33,920 nucleotides of DNA from an uncultured Chloroflexota bacterium. Lineage in GTDB: Bacteria > Chloroflexota > Limnocylindria > Limnocylindrales > CSP1-4. The stretch lies in assembly GCA_903930745.1 (NCBI GenBank), contig CAIYZX010000181.1, positions 1-33,920 on the forward strand, written 5' to 3'. This document shows, piece after piece, positions 1 through 9,092 of the stretch (position 1 is the first letter of the stretch; each line of letters opens with the position of its first letter). A program made the position numbers and the translations under genes. The notes beneath the pieces are model-generated. The model ran no database searches and was not told the origin of the DNA. It worked only from the letters and a program-made list of their open reading frames with translations.

Positions 1-734
1 CGGAAGCAGCGGGCGATCTGGAAGTAGCGGTCGATGCCCGCCACCATCAGGAGCTGCTTGAGCTGCTGCGGGCTCTGCGGCAGGGCGTAGACCGTGCCGG
101 GCTGGAGGCGGGACGGGACGACGAAGTCGCGCGCGCCCTCCGGGGTGCTCTTGATGAGGTTGGGCGTCTCCACCTCCACGAAGCCCGCCGCATGGTGGAC
201 CTCGCGGATGGCCTGGACGAGGTGGCTGCGCAGCAGGAGCCGGCGCGCCATCGCCTCGCGGCGGATGTCCAGGTAGCGGTACTTGAGGCGGAGGCTCTCG
301 TCGATGGGGGCGTCCGGGTCGTTCACGTAGAACGGCGGCGTCTTCGCCTCGTTGAGGATGCGCAGCCCGCGGACCTGGAGCTCCACCTCGCCGGTCGCCA
401 GCTTCGCGTTCTCCGTGCCGGGCTGGCGTCGGGCGACCTCGCCCTCCACCGCGATCACGTACTCGGAGCGGACCTTGCTCGCCAGCTCGTGCGCCTCGGG
501 CGCGTCGGCGGCGTCCACCACCACCTGGGTGATGCCGTGGCGGTCGCGGAGGTCGATGAAGATGAGCTTGCCGTAGTCACGGCGGCGGTGGACCCAGCCC
601 GCGAGGCTCGCCGCCTTCCCGGCGTCGTCCGCGCGCAGCGCCCCGGCGGTGTGGGTGCGGTACGGGGTTGCGAGGCTGGTGGGGTCAACGGGCACGAGGT
701 GGCTCCCAGTGGAACGGGGTGGAGTGGCTGACAT
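1..734 (-). CDS. aspS: Aspartyl-tRNA synthetase, N-terminal part (gene continues past the left edge of the window)
   Basis: Reverse-strand translation [72 protein letters not shown]...YRYLDIRRE...[58 protein letters not shown] is typical of bacterial AspRS. Start ATG at 734. Confidence 0.95.
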   Translation of the reverse strand, partial: MSATPPRSTGSHLVPVDPTSLATPYRTHTAGALRADDAGKAASLAGWVHRRRDYGKLIFIDLRDRHGITQVVVDAADAPEAHELASKVRSEYVIAVEGEVARRQPGTENAKLATGEVELQVRGLRILNEAKTPPFYVNDPDAPIDESLRLKYRYLDIRREAMARRLLLRSHLVQAIREVHHAAGFVEVETPNLIKSTPEGARDFVVPSRLQPGTVYALPQSPQQLKQLLMVAGIDRYFQIARCF

Positions 735-735
735 C

Positions 736-2886
736 CTACGTCAGGGGCGCGCCATCGGGTTCGCGCGCGCCATCGGGTTCGCGAAGACCCAGCTCCACCA
801 GCCAGCCCGCCAGCAGGCGGTGCAGGGCCGGGGCGCCCACGATGGGACCGGCGGGCTCCGCAAGGTCCGCGGGGTACATGACGAACGCCTCGGTCTGCGG
901 GCCGCCGATGCCGCCGTGGCTGCCCACCAGCTCCTCGAACGCCGCCACCTCGCCCGTGTCCACGTAGTAGCTGGAGACCACCACCAGGTCGCCCACGTGC
1001 TGCATGGCGTCCAGCCTTCGCAGCGAGATCGCGGCCAGCTGGCCGTACGGTGCCAGCGGGTCGTCGCCCTCCACCTCGCCGGTGTCCAGGTGGTGGATCC
1101 CGGGCGCGGCATGACCAACGGAGCCCAGCACCAGCGGGCCGTGTGCGGCGGAGCGAAGCATCACGAGGCCCACGCCCGGGTGCGAGGCGAGCGCCTCCAC
1201 GAGGCCAGGATGAGCGGCGTCGATGGCCTCCCAGGTGAGGCGGTCATGGACCGCGGTGAAGTAGACGTTCGCAAGGTTGCCCGACGCGGCGACGACGACG
1301 TCCGTCCTGGGGTGGGGCCGGCCTGCGGCATCCAATCCCTCGCCGTGGTCCTCGGCCGCCCGCTTCTGGACGCGCTCACGCGCAAAGCTGGCGCCGCGTC
1401 CCTTGCCGCCCGCGAGCTGCGTCATGACCGTGTTGACGTGGCCCCACCCCTCCACGGAGCCGGTGGCGGCGAGGACCGCCGGTTCCCCGGCCATCAGGTC
1501 GCGCACCAGGGCGTCCAGCGATTGGCCGTACCGCTGGCGGAAGGTTGCGCCCTGGCTCTGGCCGTGGTCCGAGAGGACGACGATCCGGTACGGACGCGAG
1601 GTGAGCGCAGCGGCCCGCGCGAGGATGCCGATCTGGCGGTCCACCTCCGCGATCGCGTCCAGCGCCTCCGGGCGCTCCGGGCCGCTGTGGTGGGCGATCT
1701 CGTCGTACCCCACGAGATCCACGTAGATCACGGGCGTGCCCCGGTACATCTCCTCCAGGACCACCCCAACGGACAGGTCCCGCAGCACGACACAGGCGGC
1801 CGCCCGGAGCAGCGGGTATGGCCACGAGCGCCCGATGCGAGGCACCACGCCGCGGAGCCGCTGCTGGCGCGCCTCGATCGTCTCCCGGACCACCTCCATG
1901 CCAACGAGCACGAAGGTGCGGAAGACGGTGGACGGATCCGCGAAGAAGCCGAAGAAGTCCCGGCTCCGGACCCCGCTGGGAGCCCTGAGGGTGGACGTGG
2001 TGAGGGCGCTCCGCGTCGCGTCGCCGGAGACGAGGTTGGAGATGCTGGTCCCGCCTCCGGCCAGGAGGCCGTTCCCGGACGACACGCGCCGCTCGATCTC
2101 GGCGGCGTCCGCCGGGCGGTTGGACACCATGAGGCGTCCGCTCCCCTTCTCGTACCAGCGGAAGGCCGGAATACCGTCATTGGATCCGTGGAGGATGCCC
2201 GCCTGCGACGCCGAGGTCTGCGAGGGTGCCAGCACGTCCCAGCGTGCCAGCCGGTGGTGGCCGCCCCGCACCCAGGCCGCCATCGTGGGCGCATTGCCGG
2301 TGCGGATGGCGAACCGCAGGATGGGCTCCGCGAGGCCGTCCACCTGGACGACGAGCAGGCCAGGCGCGCTGGCGGTCGAGCCCTGGGGCTGGCGCCGGTA
2401 CGCCTCCAGGACCACCTGCCGGTACCAGGAGTCAGACCAGTCCAGGTCAAGCACCAGGCCGATGCCCATGTTGACCACGGCCAGGTAGAGCGAGAGCCCG
2501 AACGCGACGCCGAAGTCCCCGACCTCGAACCCGGGCACCACCGTGGCGACGAGGGCGATCATCAGCCCGTTGATCGCGAGCGACAGCAGTCCCAGCGTCA
2601 GGACGGCGTAGCGGACGACGAAGCGCAGGACGATGGGCCGGACGAGCGCATTGGCCGCGGAGATCCCCACCACGGCCCCCACGAGCGACAGGATTCCGTG
2701 GAACCGGACCGGCTCCAGGGCCCATGCCGCGAGCGCGAGGGCGAGCCCGTCGACAATCCACGTCACGAGCACGTAGCGGACGAGTCGCGACCTGTCCTGG
2801 CGCCAGGCGTCGGCGACACGGAGGTTGGCGCGCCAGAAGACGCGCAGGTCCGTGGTGGCGCGCGTGATGGGCCCGGGGATGCGCAT
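736..2886 (-). CDS. Membrane protein with N-terminal phage-holin-IV-like TM domain fused to a type I phosphodiesterase/alkaline-phosphatase-like domain
   Basis: ORF 736..3015 with likely start [17 protein letters not shown] at 2886. Hydrophobic N-terminus ([39 protein letters not shown]...), then [14 protein letters not shown]...NAPTMAAWV...SDHGQSQG typical of alkaline-phosphatase-superfamily phosphodiesterases. Confidence 0.8.
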   Translation of the reverse strand: MRIPGPITRATTDLRVFWRANLRVADAWRQDRSRLVRYVLVTWIVDGLALALAAWALEPVRFHGILSLVGAVVGISAANALVRPIVLRFVVRYAVLTLGLLSLAINGLMIALVATVVPGFEVGDFGVAFGLSLYLAVVNMGIGLVLDLDWSDSWYRQVVLEAYRRQPQGSTASAPGLLVVQVDGLAEPILRFAIRTGNAPTMAAWVRGGHHRLARWDVLAPSQTSASQAGILHGSNDGIPAFRWYEKGSGRLMVSNRPADAAEIERRVSSGNGLLAGGGTSISNLVSGDATRSALTTSTLRAPSGVRSRDFFGFFADPSTVFRTFVLVGMEVVRETIEARQQRLRGVVPRIGRSWPYPLLRAAACVVLRDLSVGVVLEEMYRGTPVIYVDLVGYDEIAHHSGPERPEALDAIAEVDRQIGILARAAALTSRPYRIVVLSDHGQSQGATFRQRYGQSLDALVRDLMAGEPAVLAATGSVEGWGHVNTVMTQLAGGKGRGASFARERVQKRAAEDHGEGLDAAGRPHPRTDVVVAASGNLANVYFTAVHDRLTWEAIDAAHPGLVEALASHPGVGLVMLRSAAHGPLVLGSVGHAAPGIHHLDTGEVEGDDPLAPYGQLAAISLRRLDAMQHVGDLVVVSSYYVDTGEVAAFEELVGSHGGIGGPQTEAFVMYPADLAEPAGPIVGAPALHRLLAGWLVELGLREPDGAREPDGAPLT
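747..784. repeat. 18-bp tandem duplication (two units) in the 3' end of the phosphodiesterase gene
   Basis: CCATCGGGTTCGCGCGCG repeated with period 18; encodes [12 protein letters not shown]. Confidence 0.8.
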
Positions 2887-2905
2887 CCGCCTGCCCCCGC
2901 CTCCG

Positions 2906-4201
2906 TCAGCCGTGCCTGTGGCTGCTCTCGGCCCGGGCGAGCTCGCGGGCGAGGTCCGCAAGCGCCACGATCCGCTGGCTTGCGGCCTGGAGGTCGCGCA
3001 CCTGGACCTGGCCATCGGCCAGCTCGTCGCCCAGGATCACGGCGAAATGCGCGCCGTCCTTGCCGGCGGCCTCCAGCTGGCGGCCAAGCTTGCGACGGCC
3101 CAGGTCCGCGCGAACGCGCAGCCCCGCGGCACGCAGCTCCGTGGCGACCCTGAAGCGGCCCACGGTGTCATCTGGATCCGCGGAGACCACCACGGCGAGC
3201 GGCCCCTCGGCGGTCGCGGCGGCCCCATCGGCCCCCGCCTGCTCGGCGAGCACCAGCGCCACGCGGTCCAGGCCAAGCCCGAACCCGATGCCCGGCGTGG
3301 GCTTGCCGCCCAGCAGCGCCACGAGGCCGTCATACCGGCCGCCGCCGCCCAGCGCCTGCTGCTGGCCCTCGCGGCCGGCCACGTAGAACTCGAAGGCGGT
3401 GCGGGTGTAGTAGTCCAGGCCGCGGACAAGGCCGGGTTCCACGCGGAACGGGACACCAACGGCGGCCAGGTGCGCCTTGACGCTCTCGAAGTGCGCCGCG
3501 CAGGCCTCGCACAGGCGGTCCGTGATGCGCGGTGCGGCGGCGTTGAGCTCCGCCATCGCCGGGTCCTTGGAGTCCAGGAGCCGCAGGACGTTGCGCTCAA
3601 GGCGGTCCAGCTCCGTGGGCGGCAGCACGGCCGCGTGGCCGCGGTAGTACGCGGTCAGCTCCGCCACGTACGCCGGGCGGCACGCCGGGTCACCGATGCT
3701 GTTGACCAGCACCTCCACGTTCCGGACGCCGGCCTCCGTGTAGAAGCGGTGGCCCAGCTCGATGATCTCGGCGTCGATGCCCGGACCCGCGTCGCCGATG
3801 GCCTCCACGTCGAACTGCCAGAACTGGCGGTAGCGGCCGGCCTGGGGGCGGTCGTAGCGGAACATGGGGCCCGTGGTGGTCAGCTTCACCGGCTGCGGCC
3901 ACGTCTGCATGCCGTGCTGCACGTAAGCGCGCACGATGCCGGCCGTGGGCTCCGGGCGCAGCGCCCAGCTCTCGGACTCCTCGGTGCGCGGGGCGATGCG
4001 GAAGAGCTCCTTCTCCACGACATCGGTGACCTCGCCGATCCCGCGCTCGAAGACGCTGGACTGCTCGAAGAGCGGCGTCTCGATGCCGCGGTAGCCGTAC
4101 CGGGTGGTCAGGCTGCTCGCGGTGCGCATGAGGCGGTCGAAGACCGCGCGGTCGTCGGGAAGGAGGTCACGGGTGCCCCGGGGGGCTCGAAAGGCTGCCA
4201 T
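2906..4201 (-). CDS. hisS: Histidyl-tRNA synthetase
   Basis: MAAFRAPRGTRDLLPDDRAVFDRLMRTASSLTTRYGYRGIETPLFEQSSVFERGIGEVTDVVEKELFRI... with class II motifs and the HisRS motif LVRGLDYYTRTAFEF. Confidence 0.95.
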   Translation of the reverse strand: MAAFRAPRGTRDLLPDDRAVFDRLMRTASSLTTRYGYRGIETPLFEQSSVFERGIGEVTDVVEKELFRIAPRTEESESWALRPEPTAGIVRAYVQHGMQTWPQPVKLTTTGPMFRYDRPQAGRYRQFWQFDVEAIGDAGPGIDAEIIELGHRFYTEAGVRNVEVLVNSIGDPACRPAYVAELTAYYRGHAAVLPPTELDRLERNVLRLLDSKDPAMAELNAAAPRITDRLCEACAAHFESVKAHLAAVGVPFRVEPGLVRGLDYYTRTAFEFYVAGREGQQQALGGGGRYDGLVALLGGKPTPGIGFGLGLDRVALVLAEQAGADGAAATAEGPLAVVVSADPDDTVGRFRVATELRAAGLRVRADLGRRKLGRQLEAAGKDGAHFAVILGDELADGQVQVRDLQAASQRIVALADLARELARAESSHRHG

Positions 4202-4288
4202 CGGCGCGAAGTCTACCGGGCGCCATGGGTCACGGCGGGCCAGGAGACGCCCGCAGGGTGACGGAGCATCCGGCGGTAGCATCTCGGC

Positions 4289-5569
4289 ATGCCGGCCATC
4301 GCCAGCGGCCTGGGGGTCTTCCGCCACCGCAACTACCGACTCTTCTACGGTGGACAGGCGGTCTCGCTCGTTGGCACCTGGATGCAGCAGGTGGCCCAGG
4401 CCTGGCTCCTCCTCCAGCTGACCAACGATCCCTTCGTCCTCGGCCTCGCGTCCGTGTGCGCGTTCGGCCCCGTCCTCGTCTTCGGGCTCTTCGGCGGGCT
4501 CATCGCGGACGCGCTGCCCAAGCGGCGGACGCTGATCGCCGTGCAGGTCGCCCAGATGAGCCTCGCGCTCATCCTGTTCGCCCTCGTGATCACGAACACC
4601 GTGCAGGTCTGGCACGTGCTCGCGCTCGCCGTGCTCCTCGGCCTGACCAACGCCGTGGACATGCCCGTGCGCCAGTCCTTCGTGGTGGAGATGACCGGTC
4701 GCGACGAGGTGGGCACCGCGGTGGCGCTCAACTCCGCGCTGTTCAACGCCACCCGCGTGGTGGGCCCGGCCATCGGCGGCCTTGCCATCGGCGCCTTCGG
4801 GATGGCCCAGGCGTTCCTCCTCAACGGCCTCAGCTTCCTGGCCCCGGTCACCACCTACTCGTTGATGCGCGACCAGGAGCTGTTCTCGCCGCCGGCGCTC
4901 GCCCGCGCCCACTCCGCCGCGGAGGTGCGCGAGCAGCTGGCCGAGGGCCTCCGCTACGTCCGCCGCACGGACATGGTGCTGATGCTGGTGATCATCGTGG
5001 GGATCGTGTCCACGCTGGGCATGAACTTCGGCGTGATGATCCCGGCCTTCGCCCGCGGCGTGCTCAGGACGGACGCGACCGGCTTCGGGTTCATCATGGC
5101 CGCCACAGGTCTTGGCTCCATGACCTCCGCCCTGGGCATCGCGTTCTCCGGCAAGTCCAGGCCGGCAATCGTGTGGCGCGGCGCGCTGCTGCTGGGGCTC
5201 GCGCTCATCGGCGCCGCCGTCGTCCCCTCGTTCTGGCTCGCGCTCCCGGTCATGTTCGTCCTGGGCTTCGGCGCCATCGGCATGGCGGCCACGGCGAACA
5301 CTGTCATCCAGACGGCCGTCCCGGACGGGCTCCGCGGACGGGTGATCAGCGTCTACACCACGGTCTTCGTGGGCTCCACGCCGGTGGGCGGCCTCGTGTC
5401 CGGCTGGCTGATGTCCAACGTGGGGATCCCGGACACCCTGGCGATCAGCGGCATCGGCTGCGTGCTGGCGAGCGTGGCTGCGGCGGCCTGGCTCCGGCGC
5501 ATCGAGCGGGCGCAGGCCCGGGAACCTGACCTTGACGGGGCGACCGCCGCCCAGGCGAGCTCGCGCTGA
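4289..5569 (+). CDS. MFS transporter (EntS/MFS_3-like exporter)
   Basis: MPAIASGLGVFRHRNYRLFYGGQAVSLVGTWMQQVAQAWLLLQLTNDPFVLGLASVCAFGPVLVFGLFGGLIADALPKRRTL..., multiple TM segments. Confidence 0.88.
   Translation: MPAIASGLGVFRHRNYRLFYGGQAVSLVGTWMQQVAQAWLLLQLTNDPFVLGLASVCAFGPVLVFGLFGGLIADALPKRRTLIAVQVAQMSLALILFALVITNTVQVWHVLALAVLLGLTNAVDMPVRQSFVVEMTGRDEVGTAVALNSALFNATRVVGPAIGGLAIGAFGMAQAFLLNGLSFLAPVTTYSLMRDQELFSPPALARAHSAAEVREQLAEGLRYVRRTDMVLMLVIIVGIVSTLGMNFGVMIPAFARGVLRTDATGFGFIMAATGLGSMTSALGIAFSGKSRPAIVWRGALLLGLALIGAAVVPSFWLALPVMFVLGFGAIGMAATANTVIQTAVPDGLRGRVISVYTTVFVGSTPVGGLVSGWLMSNVGIPDTLAISGIGCVLASVAAAAWLRRIERAQAREPDLDGATAAQASSR
5553..5568 (+). repeat. Left copy of a 16-bp direct repeat AGGCGAGCTCGCGCTG (end of MFS gene)
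   Basis: Exact match to 31703-31718. Confidence 0.6.
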
Positions 5570-5948
5570 CCTGGCAGGGCATCGCCTGCAGAGCAGGACC
5601 CCAGCGCGGAGGCGCGGCTTGGAGTGGTCGCCAACGCCGGTGGCCGCCTCCGGAGAACACCACCCGATGTCAAGCGCAGCCCCGGTGACCGTGGCCCTGG
5701 AGGCCAGTCCGCCGCGTGGCGTGCCCGCCGGCCGCCCGAGACCGGGAAGATCCCCTCCCTCGTGCGTGAAGGAGCATGACGCCCGGGCGCCTCGGAGGAC
5801 GTTCATCGCTCCGTCTGAGGCCGCCGCCCGTGACGCACTAGGCGAACGGGAGTTGCCCACCGGCGCATGCACCAGCAGCAGGCCGGCGCGGGACCGCCAT
5901 TGCCCAGCGGCAGGTCATGCCTGCGTCGATGCACCCTGGTCCGGCATG

Positions 5949-5987
5949 TTGACCTGATCACCGCTTCGCTCTATGCTCGATAATCGA
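5949..5987 (+). promoter_or_regulatory. Sigma70-like promoter with overlapping palindromic operator (TCGATAATCGA)
   Basis: TTGACC (5949-5954), 17-bp spacer, TATGCT (5972-5977), operator TCGATAATCGA (5977-5987); about 45 bp upstream of the SDR start. Confidence 0.75.
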
Positions 5988-6031
5988 TGATTGGACGCCC
6001 AGGGCGGTGGCGCCCCGCGCCGAGGAGCACC

Positions 6032-6817
6032 ATGGACTACGTGAACAGGTTCGCGCTCACGGACAGGGTCGCGATCGTGCCCGGCGGGGCCGGTGCGATC
6101 GGATCTGCGATCTGCAGGGCGCTCGCGGGGGCCGGCGCGCAGGTCGCGGTCATGGCCCGCACCCTCCAGCAGGCCGAGGCCGTTGCCTCAGAGATCAACG
6201 CCGCCGGCGGCGAGGCGATCGGCGTCGCAGCGGATGCCACGGTTGAGTCCGACTGCGAGGCGGCCGTGGCCGCGACGGTCGAGCGGTTCGGCCACCTCGA
6301 CATCATCGTCAACTGCATCGGGGGCGGTGCCGGCAAGGTGCTCCACGGCGCCGAGGCGTACCCGCGCGATGCCTGGGACTGGATCATGGAGCTCAACGTC
6401 CGGAGCACGGTGGTTGCCACGCAGCCGGCCGTGCGCCAGATGATCAGGCAGGGCACCGGGGGCAGGGTGGTCAACATCAGCTCGGTGCGAGCCCTGCTGG
6501 GCATCAACGCCGGCTACTCGGCCTACGTCGCCGCCAAGGGCGCGGTGGAGTCGCTCACCCGCCAGTGGGCAACCGAGTGGGCGAGGCACGGCATCAACGT
6601 GAACGGCATCCGCCCGACCTTCGTGGACACTCCCCAGGTGGCCATGCTGCTGGGCGATCCGGCCTTCAGGGCCTCCATCGTCGCCCGCATCCCGCTCGGC
6701 CGCGTGGGCGGCACGGACGACATGACGGGCGCCGTCGTGTTCCTGTGCAGCCCGGCCGCATCGTTCATCACCGGCCAGACCATCGGACTCGATGGCGGCC
6801 TCACCTCAACGCAGTAG
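6032..6817 (+). CDS. SDR-family NAD(P)-dependent oxidoreductase
   Basis: MDYVNRFALTDRVAIVPGGAGAIGSAICRALAGAG..., NISSVRALLG, YVAAKGAVESLTRQWA (YxxxK), C-terminal TGQTIGLDGGLT. RBS-like GAGGAG upstream. Confidence 0.9.
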   Translation: MDYVNRFALTDRVAIVPGGAGAIGSAICRALAGAGAQVAVMARTLQQAEAVASEINAAGGEAIGVAADATVESDCEAAVAATVERFGHLDIIVNCIGGGAGKVLHGAEAYPRDAWDWIMELNVRSTVVATQPAVRQMIRQGTGGRVVNISSVRALLGINAGYSAYVAAKGAVESLTRQWATEWARHGINVNGIRPTFVDTPQVAMLLGDPAFRASIVARIPLGRVGGTDDMTGAVVFLCSPAASFITGQTIGLDGGLTSTQ

Positions 6818-6837
6818 CCCCGGAGGGCCAGACCGCC

Positions 6838-7731
6838 ATGGAGCAGGTCACCGACCGCATCTTCGCCGAGACGCGGCTCCGCGGCTGCAATCCCGCCTTC
6901 GTGAAGACGTCCGCAGGACCCGTCGTCATCGACACGCCCCAGCTTCCAACCAGGGCCGTGGCCATGCGGAAGATGGTCGAGGAGCACGGGACGATGCAGC
7001 TGCTCGTCAACACCGAGCACCACGTCGACCACATCTTCGGCAACTACTGGTTCAAGGGGGCGGTACCCATCGCCCATCACCAGGGCGTGCACGACCGGTT
7101 CATGACCGTGTACCCGGAGCTGGACCCGTTCGCCTACGCGCTGGAGGCGCTGCCGACAGACGATCCCGGCGGGGCCGCCCTCGTGCCGGACCGCGAGACC
7201 TACTACGCGAACATGGGCACTGCCGACATCGTCTTCACGGGCGATGTGACGTTCCGCATCGGCGACCGGACCTTCGCCCTGCTCCACACCCCGGGCCACA
7301 CGCCGGGCCAGGTGGCGGTCTACGTCCCCGAGGAGCGCGCCGTCTTCACCGGCGACACGATCTTCTCGGAATGCACGACGTGGCTCATGACGTCCAACGT
7401 GGACCAGTGGATCACGGCGCTCGACCGGATCCGGGCCCTGGACATCGACCACGTCATCCCCGGCCATGGGCCGGTCCAGACGAAGGCGTACCTCGCCACC
7501 CAGCGCTCCTTCATGCTGGAGTGGAAGGCGGCGGTCGCGGTGGCCGTGGCCAAGGGCTGGTCACGCGAGGAGACGATCGCCCGCGTCAGCTTCGAGGAGC
7601 GCTACCCGGTGGACATCGGGCAGGAGTACATGATGGGCTACATCCAGGAGCGCAACGCCGGTGCGCTGTACGACCTGTTCACCAGGCCCACCGAGACGAC
7701 CTGGCCCGCGAAGGACGCACCGCCCCGCTGA
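6838..7731 (+). CDS. Metallo-beta-lactamase-fold hydrolase
   Basis: NTEHHVDHIFGNYWF (variant of HxHxDH), LLHTPGHTPGQVAVY, FTGDTIF, HVIPGHGPV. Confidence 0.85.
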   Translation: MEQVTDRIFAETRLRGCNPAFVKTSAGPVVIDTPQLPTRAVAMRKMVEEHGTMQLLVNTEHHVDHIFGNYWFKGAVPIAHHQGVHDRFMTVYPELDPFAYALEALPTDDPGGAALVPDRETYYANMGTADIVFTGDVTFRIGDRTFALLHTPGHTPGQVAVYVPEERAVFTGDTIFSECTTWLMTSNVDQWITALDRIRALDIDHVIPGHGPVQTKAYLATQRSFMLEWKAAVAVAVAKGWSREETIARVSFEERYPVDIGQEYMMGYIQERNAGALYDLFTRPTETTWPAKDAPPR

Positions 7732-7795
7732 CCTTGAACAAGCGGCCTGCGCCCATTTGGCCGGTCCGCTCCACCCCTCCACGGAGAGCAACGAC

Positions 7796-8860
7796 GTGAC
7801 CGTCCTTCCCGCCACCATGGAGGCGCTGGTGGTCACCGCGCCAGGCCAGTTGGAGATCCGCCAGGTCCCCGTGCCGATCCCCGGCCCAAACGAGGTGCTC
7901 GCACGCGTCCGCGCGGTGTCGATCTGCGGCACCGATGCCCATCTGATCCACGGTGACTACCCCGGCTTCTGGCCACCCGCCTTCCCGTTCATCCCCGGCC
8001 ATGAGTGGGCAGGCGAGATCGTCGCTCTCGGGCCAGGCTCGGCCCTGCATGGATGGACGGTCGGCGACCGGGTCGCCGGCACGTCGCACGATGCCTGCGG
8101 CGTCTGCCAGAAGTGCGTCGAGGGCAGGTACAACCTGTGCGAGAACTACGGGAGGCCCGGACTGCACAAGCAGTACGGTCATAGCTACCAGGGCGCAGAC
8201 TCGACATACGTCGCGCAGGGCATCAAGACGATCTTCCCACTCCCTGGCTCCCTCGGCTTCGACGAGGGAGCGCTCGTTGACCCGGCGTCAATCGCGCTCC
8301 ACGTGGCCAACCGTGGCCGCATCGAGCCGGGCGACACGGTTGCGATCACCGGGGCGGGCACCATCGGCCTGCTCGGCGGCGACGCGGCGTTCATCCGCGG
8401 AGCCGGGCGCGTGATCGTGGTCGGTCGCGGGTACCGCCTCAGGAAGGCGGCCGCCATGGGCTTTGAGACGGTCGACAGCAGCGCGGATGATCCCGTGGCC
8501 GCCGTGCGAGCGATGACGGGTGGGCGTGGTGCCGACGTGGTGCTCGAGTGCGCCGGTGTCCCCGAGATGATCAATGCAGGCCTCGGGATGCTGCGCCGTG
8601 GCGGGCGATGCTCGGCAGTCGGCATCCCAACCGAGGGTGTCGCGATCGGCATGCAGCGCCTCGTGCTGGACGAGCTCGAGCTCGTGGGCTCACGCGCCTC
8701 GGCGGGCGAGATGCGCCGGGTCATGCCGCACCTCGAGCAGGGCCGGATGCGGGTGCGCGAGCTGATCACACACCGCTTCGCGCTCACCGACTACCAGCAG
8801 GCCATCGACACCTTCAACGACCGGGCCAGCGGCGCGATCAAGATCATCGTCAACCCGTAG
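7796..8860 (+). CDS. Zinc-dependent alcohol/polyol dehydrogenase (MDR family)
   Basis: GTG start at 7796; ...VRAVSICGTDAHLIHGDYPGFWPPAFPFIPGHEWAGEIVALG..., Cys cluster CGVCQKCVEGRYNLCEN, AITGAGTIGLL. Confidence 0.9.
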   Translation: MTVLPATMEALVVTAPGQLEIRQVPVPIPGPNEVLARVRAVSICGTDAHLIHGDYPGFWPPAFPFIPGHEWAGEIVALGPGSALHGWTVGDRVAGTSHDACGVCQKCVEGRYNLCENYGRPGLHKQYGHSYQGADSTYVAQGIKTIFPLPGSLGFDEGALVDPASIALHVANRGRIEPGDTVAITGAGTIGLLGGDAAFIRGAGRVIVVGRGYRLRKAAAMGFETVDSSADDPVAAVRAMTGGRGADVVLECAGVPEMINAGLGMLRRGGRCSAVGIPTEGVAIGMQRLVLDELELVGSRASAGEMRRVMPHLEQGRMRVRELITHRFALTDYQQAIDTFNDRASGAIKIIVNP

Positions 8861-9092
8861 GGCACGCTGACCCGCGGCACCATTGCGCTCCGCTGGCCTG
8901 CCCACAGGACGCGTCCACCGCGGCCGCGCCGCCGCGTCCCCCCTGGGCCGCTCCGGCTCCACGACCTGGACGTCAGGCGGGTCTCGGTGCCGGGCCGGCG
9001 TCCCACCTCTGACCGTTCGCCGGCACGGTCCGGCCCGCTCGCGAACCGACGCAACGGTCTGAGCGGTGCGCTGGCGCGGCGGGCCGGTGCTC

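Noticed and set aside
2937-2946. Third copy of the palindromic core GCGAGCTCGC
   Set aside because: Only 10 bp, inside the hisS 3' coding region; shows the core alone is not specific and lowers confidence in the border-repeat idea.
649-3153. 834-aa plus-strand ORF antisense to the phosphodiesterase/hisS region
   Set aside because: Low-complexity, Arg/Gly/His-rich translation typical of antisense frames in GC-rich DNA; the opposite strand holds clear conserved genes.
4202-5872. 5' extension of the 988-aa hisS ORF through the MFS gene
   Set aside because: HisRS clearly starts at MAAFRAPRGTRD; the upstream part is antisense to the MFS transporter.
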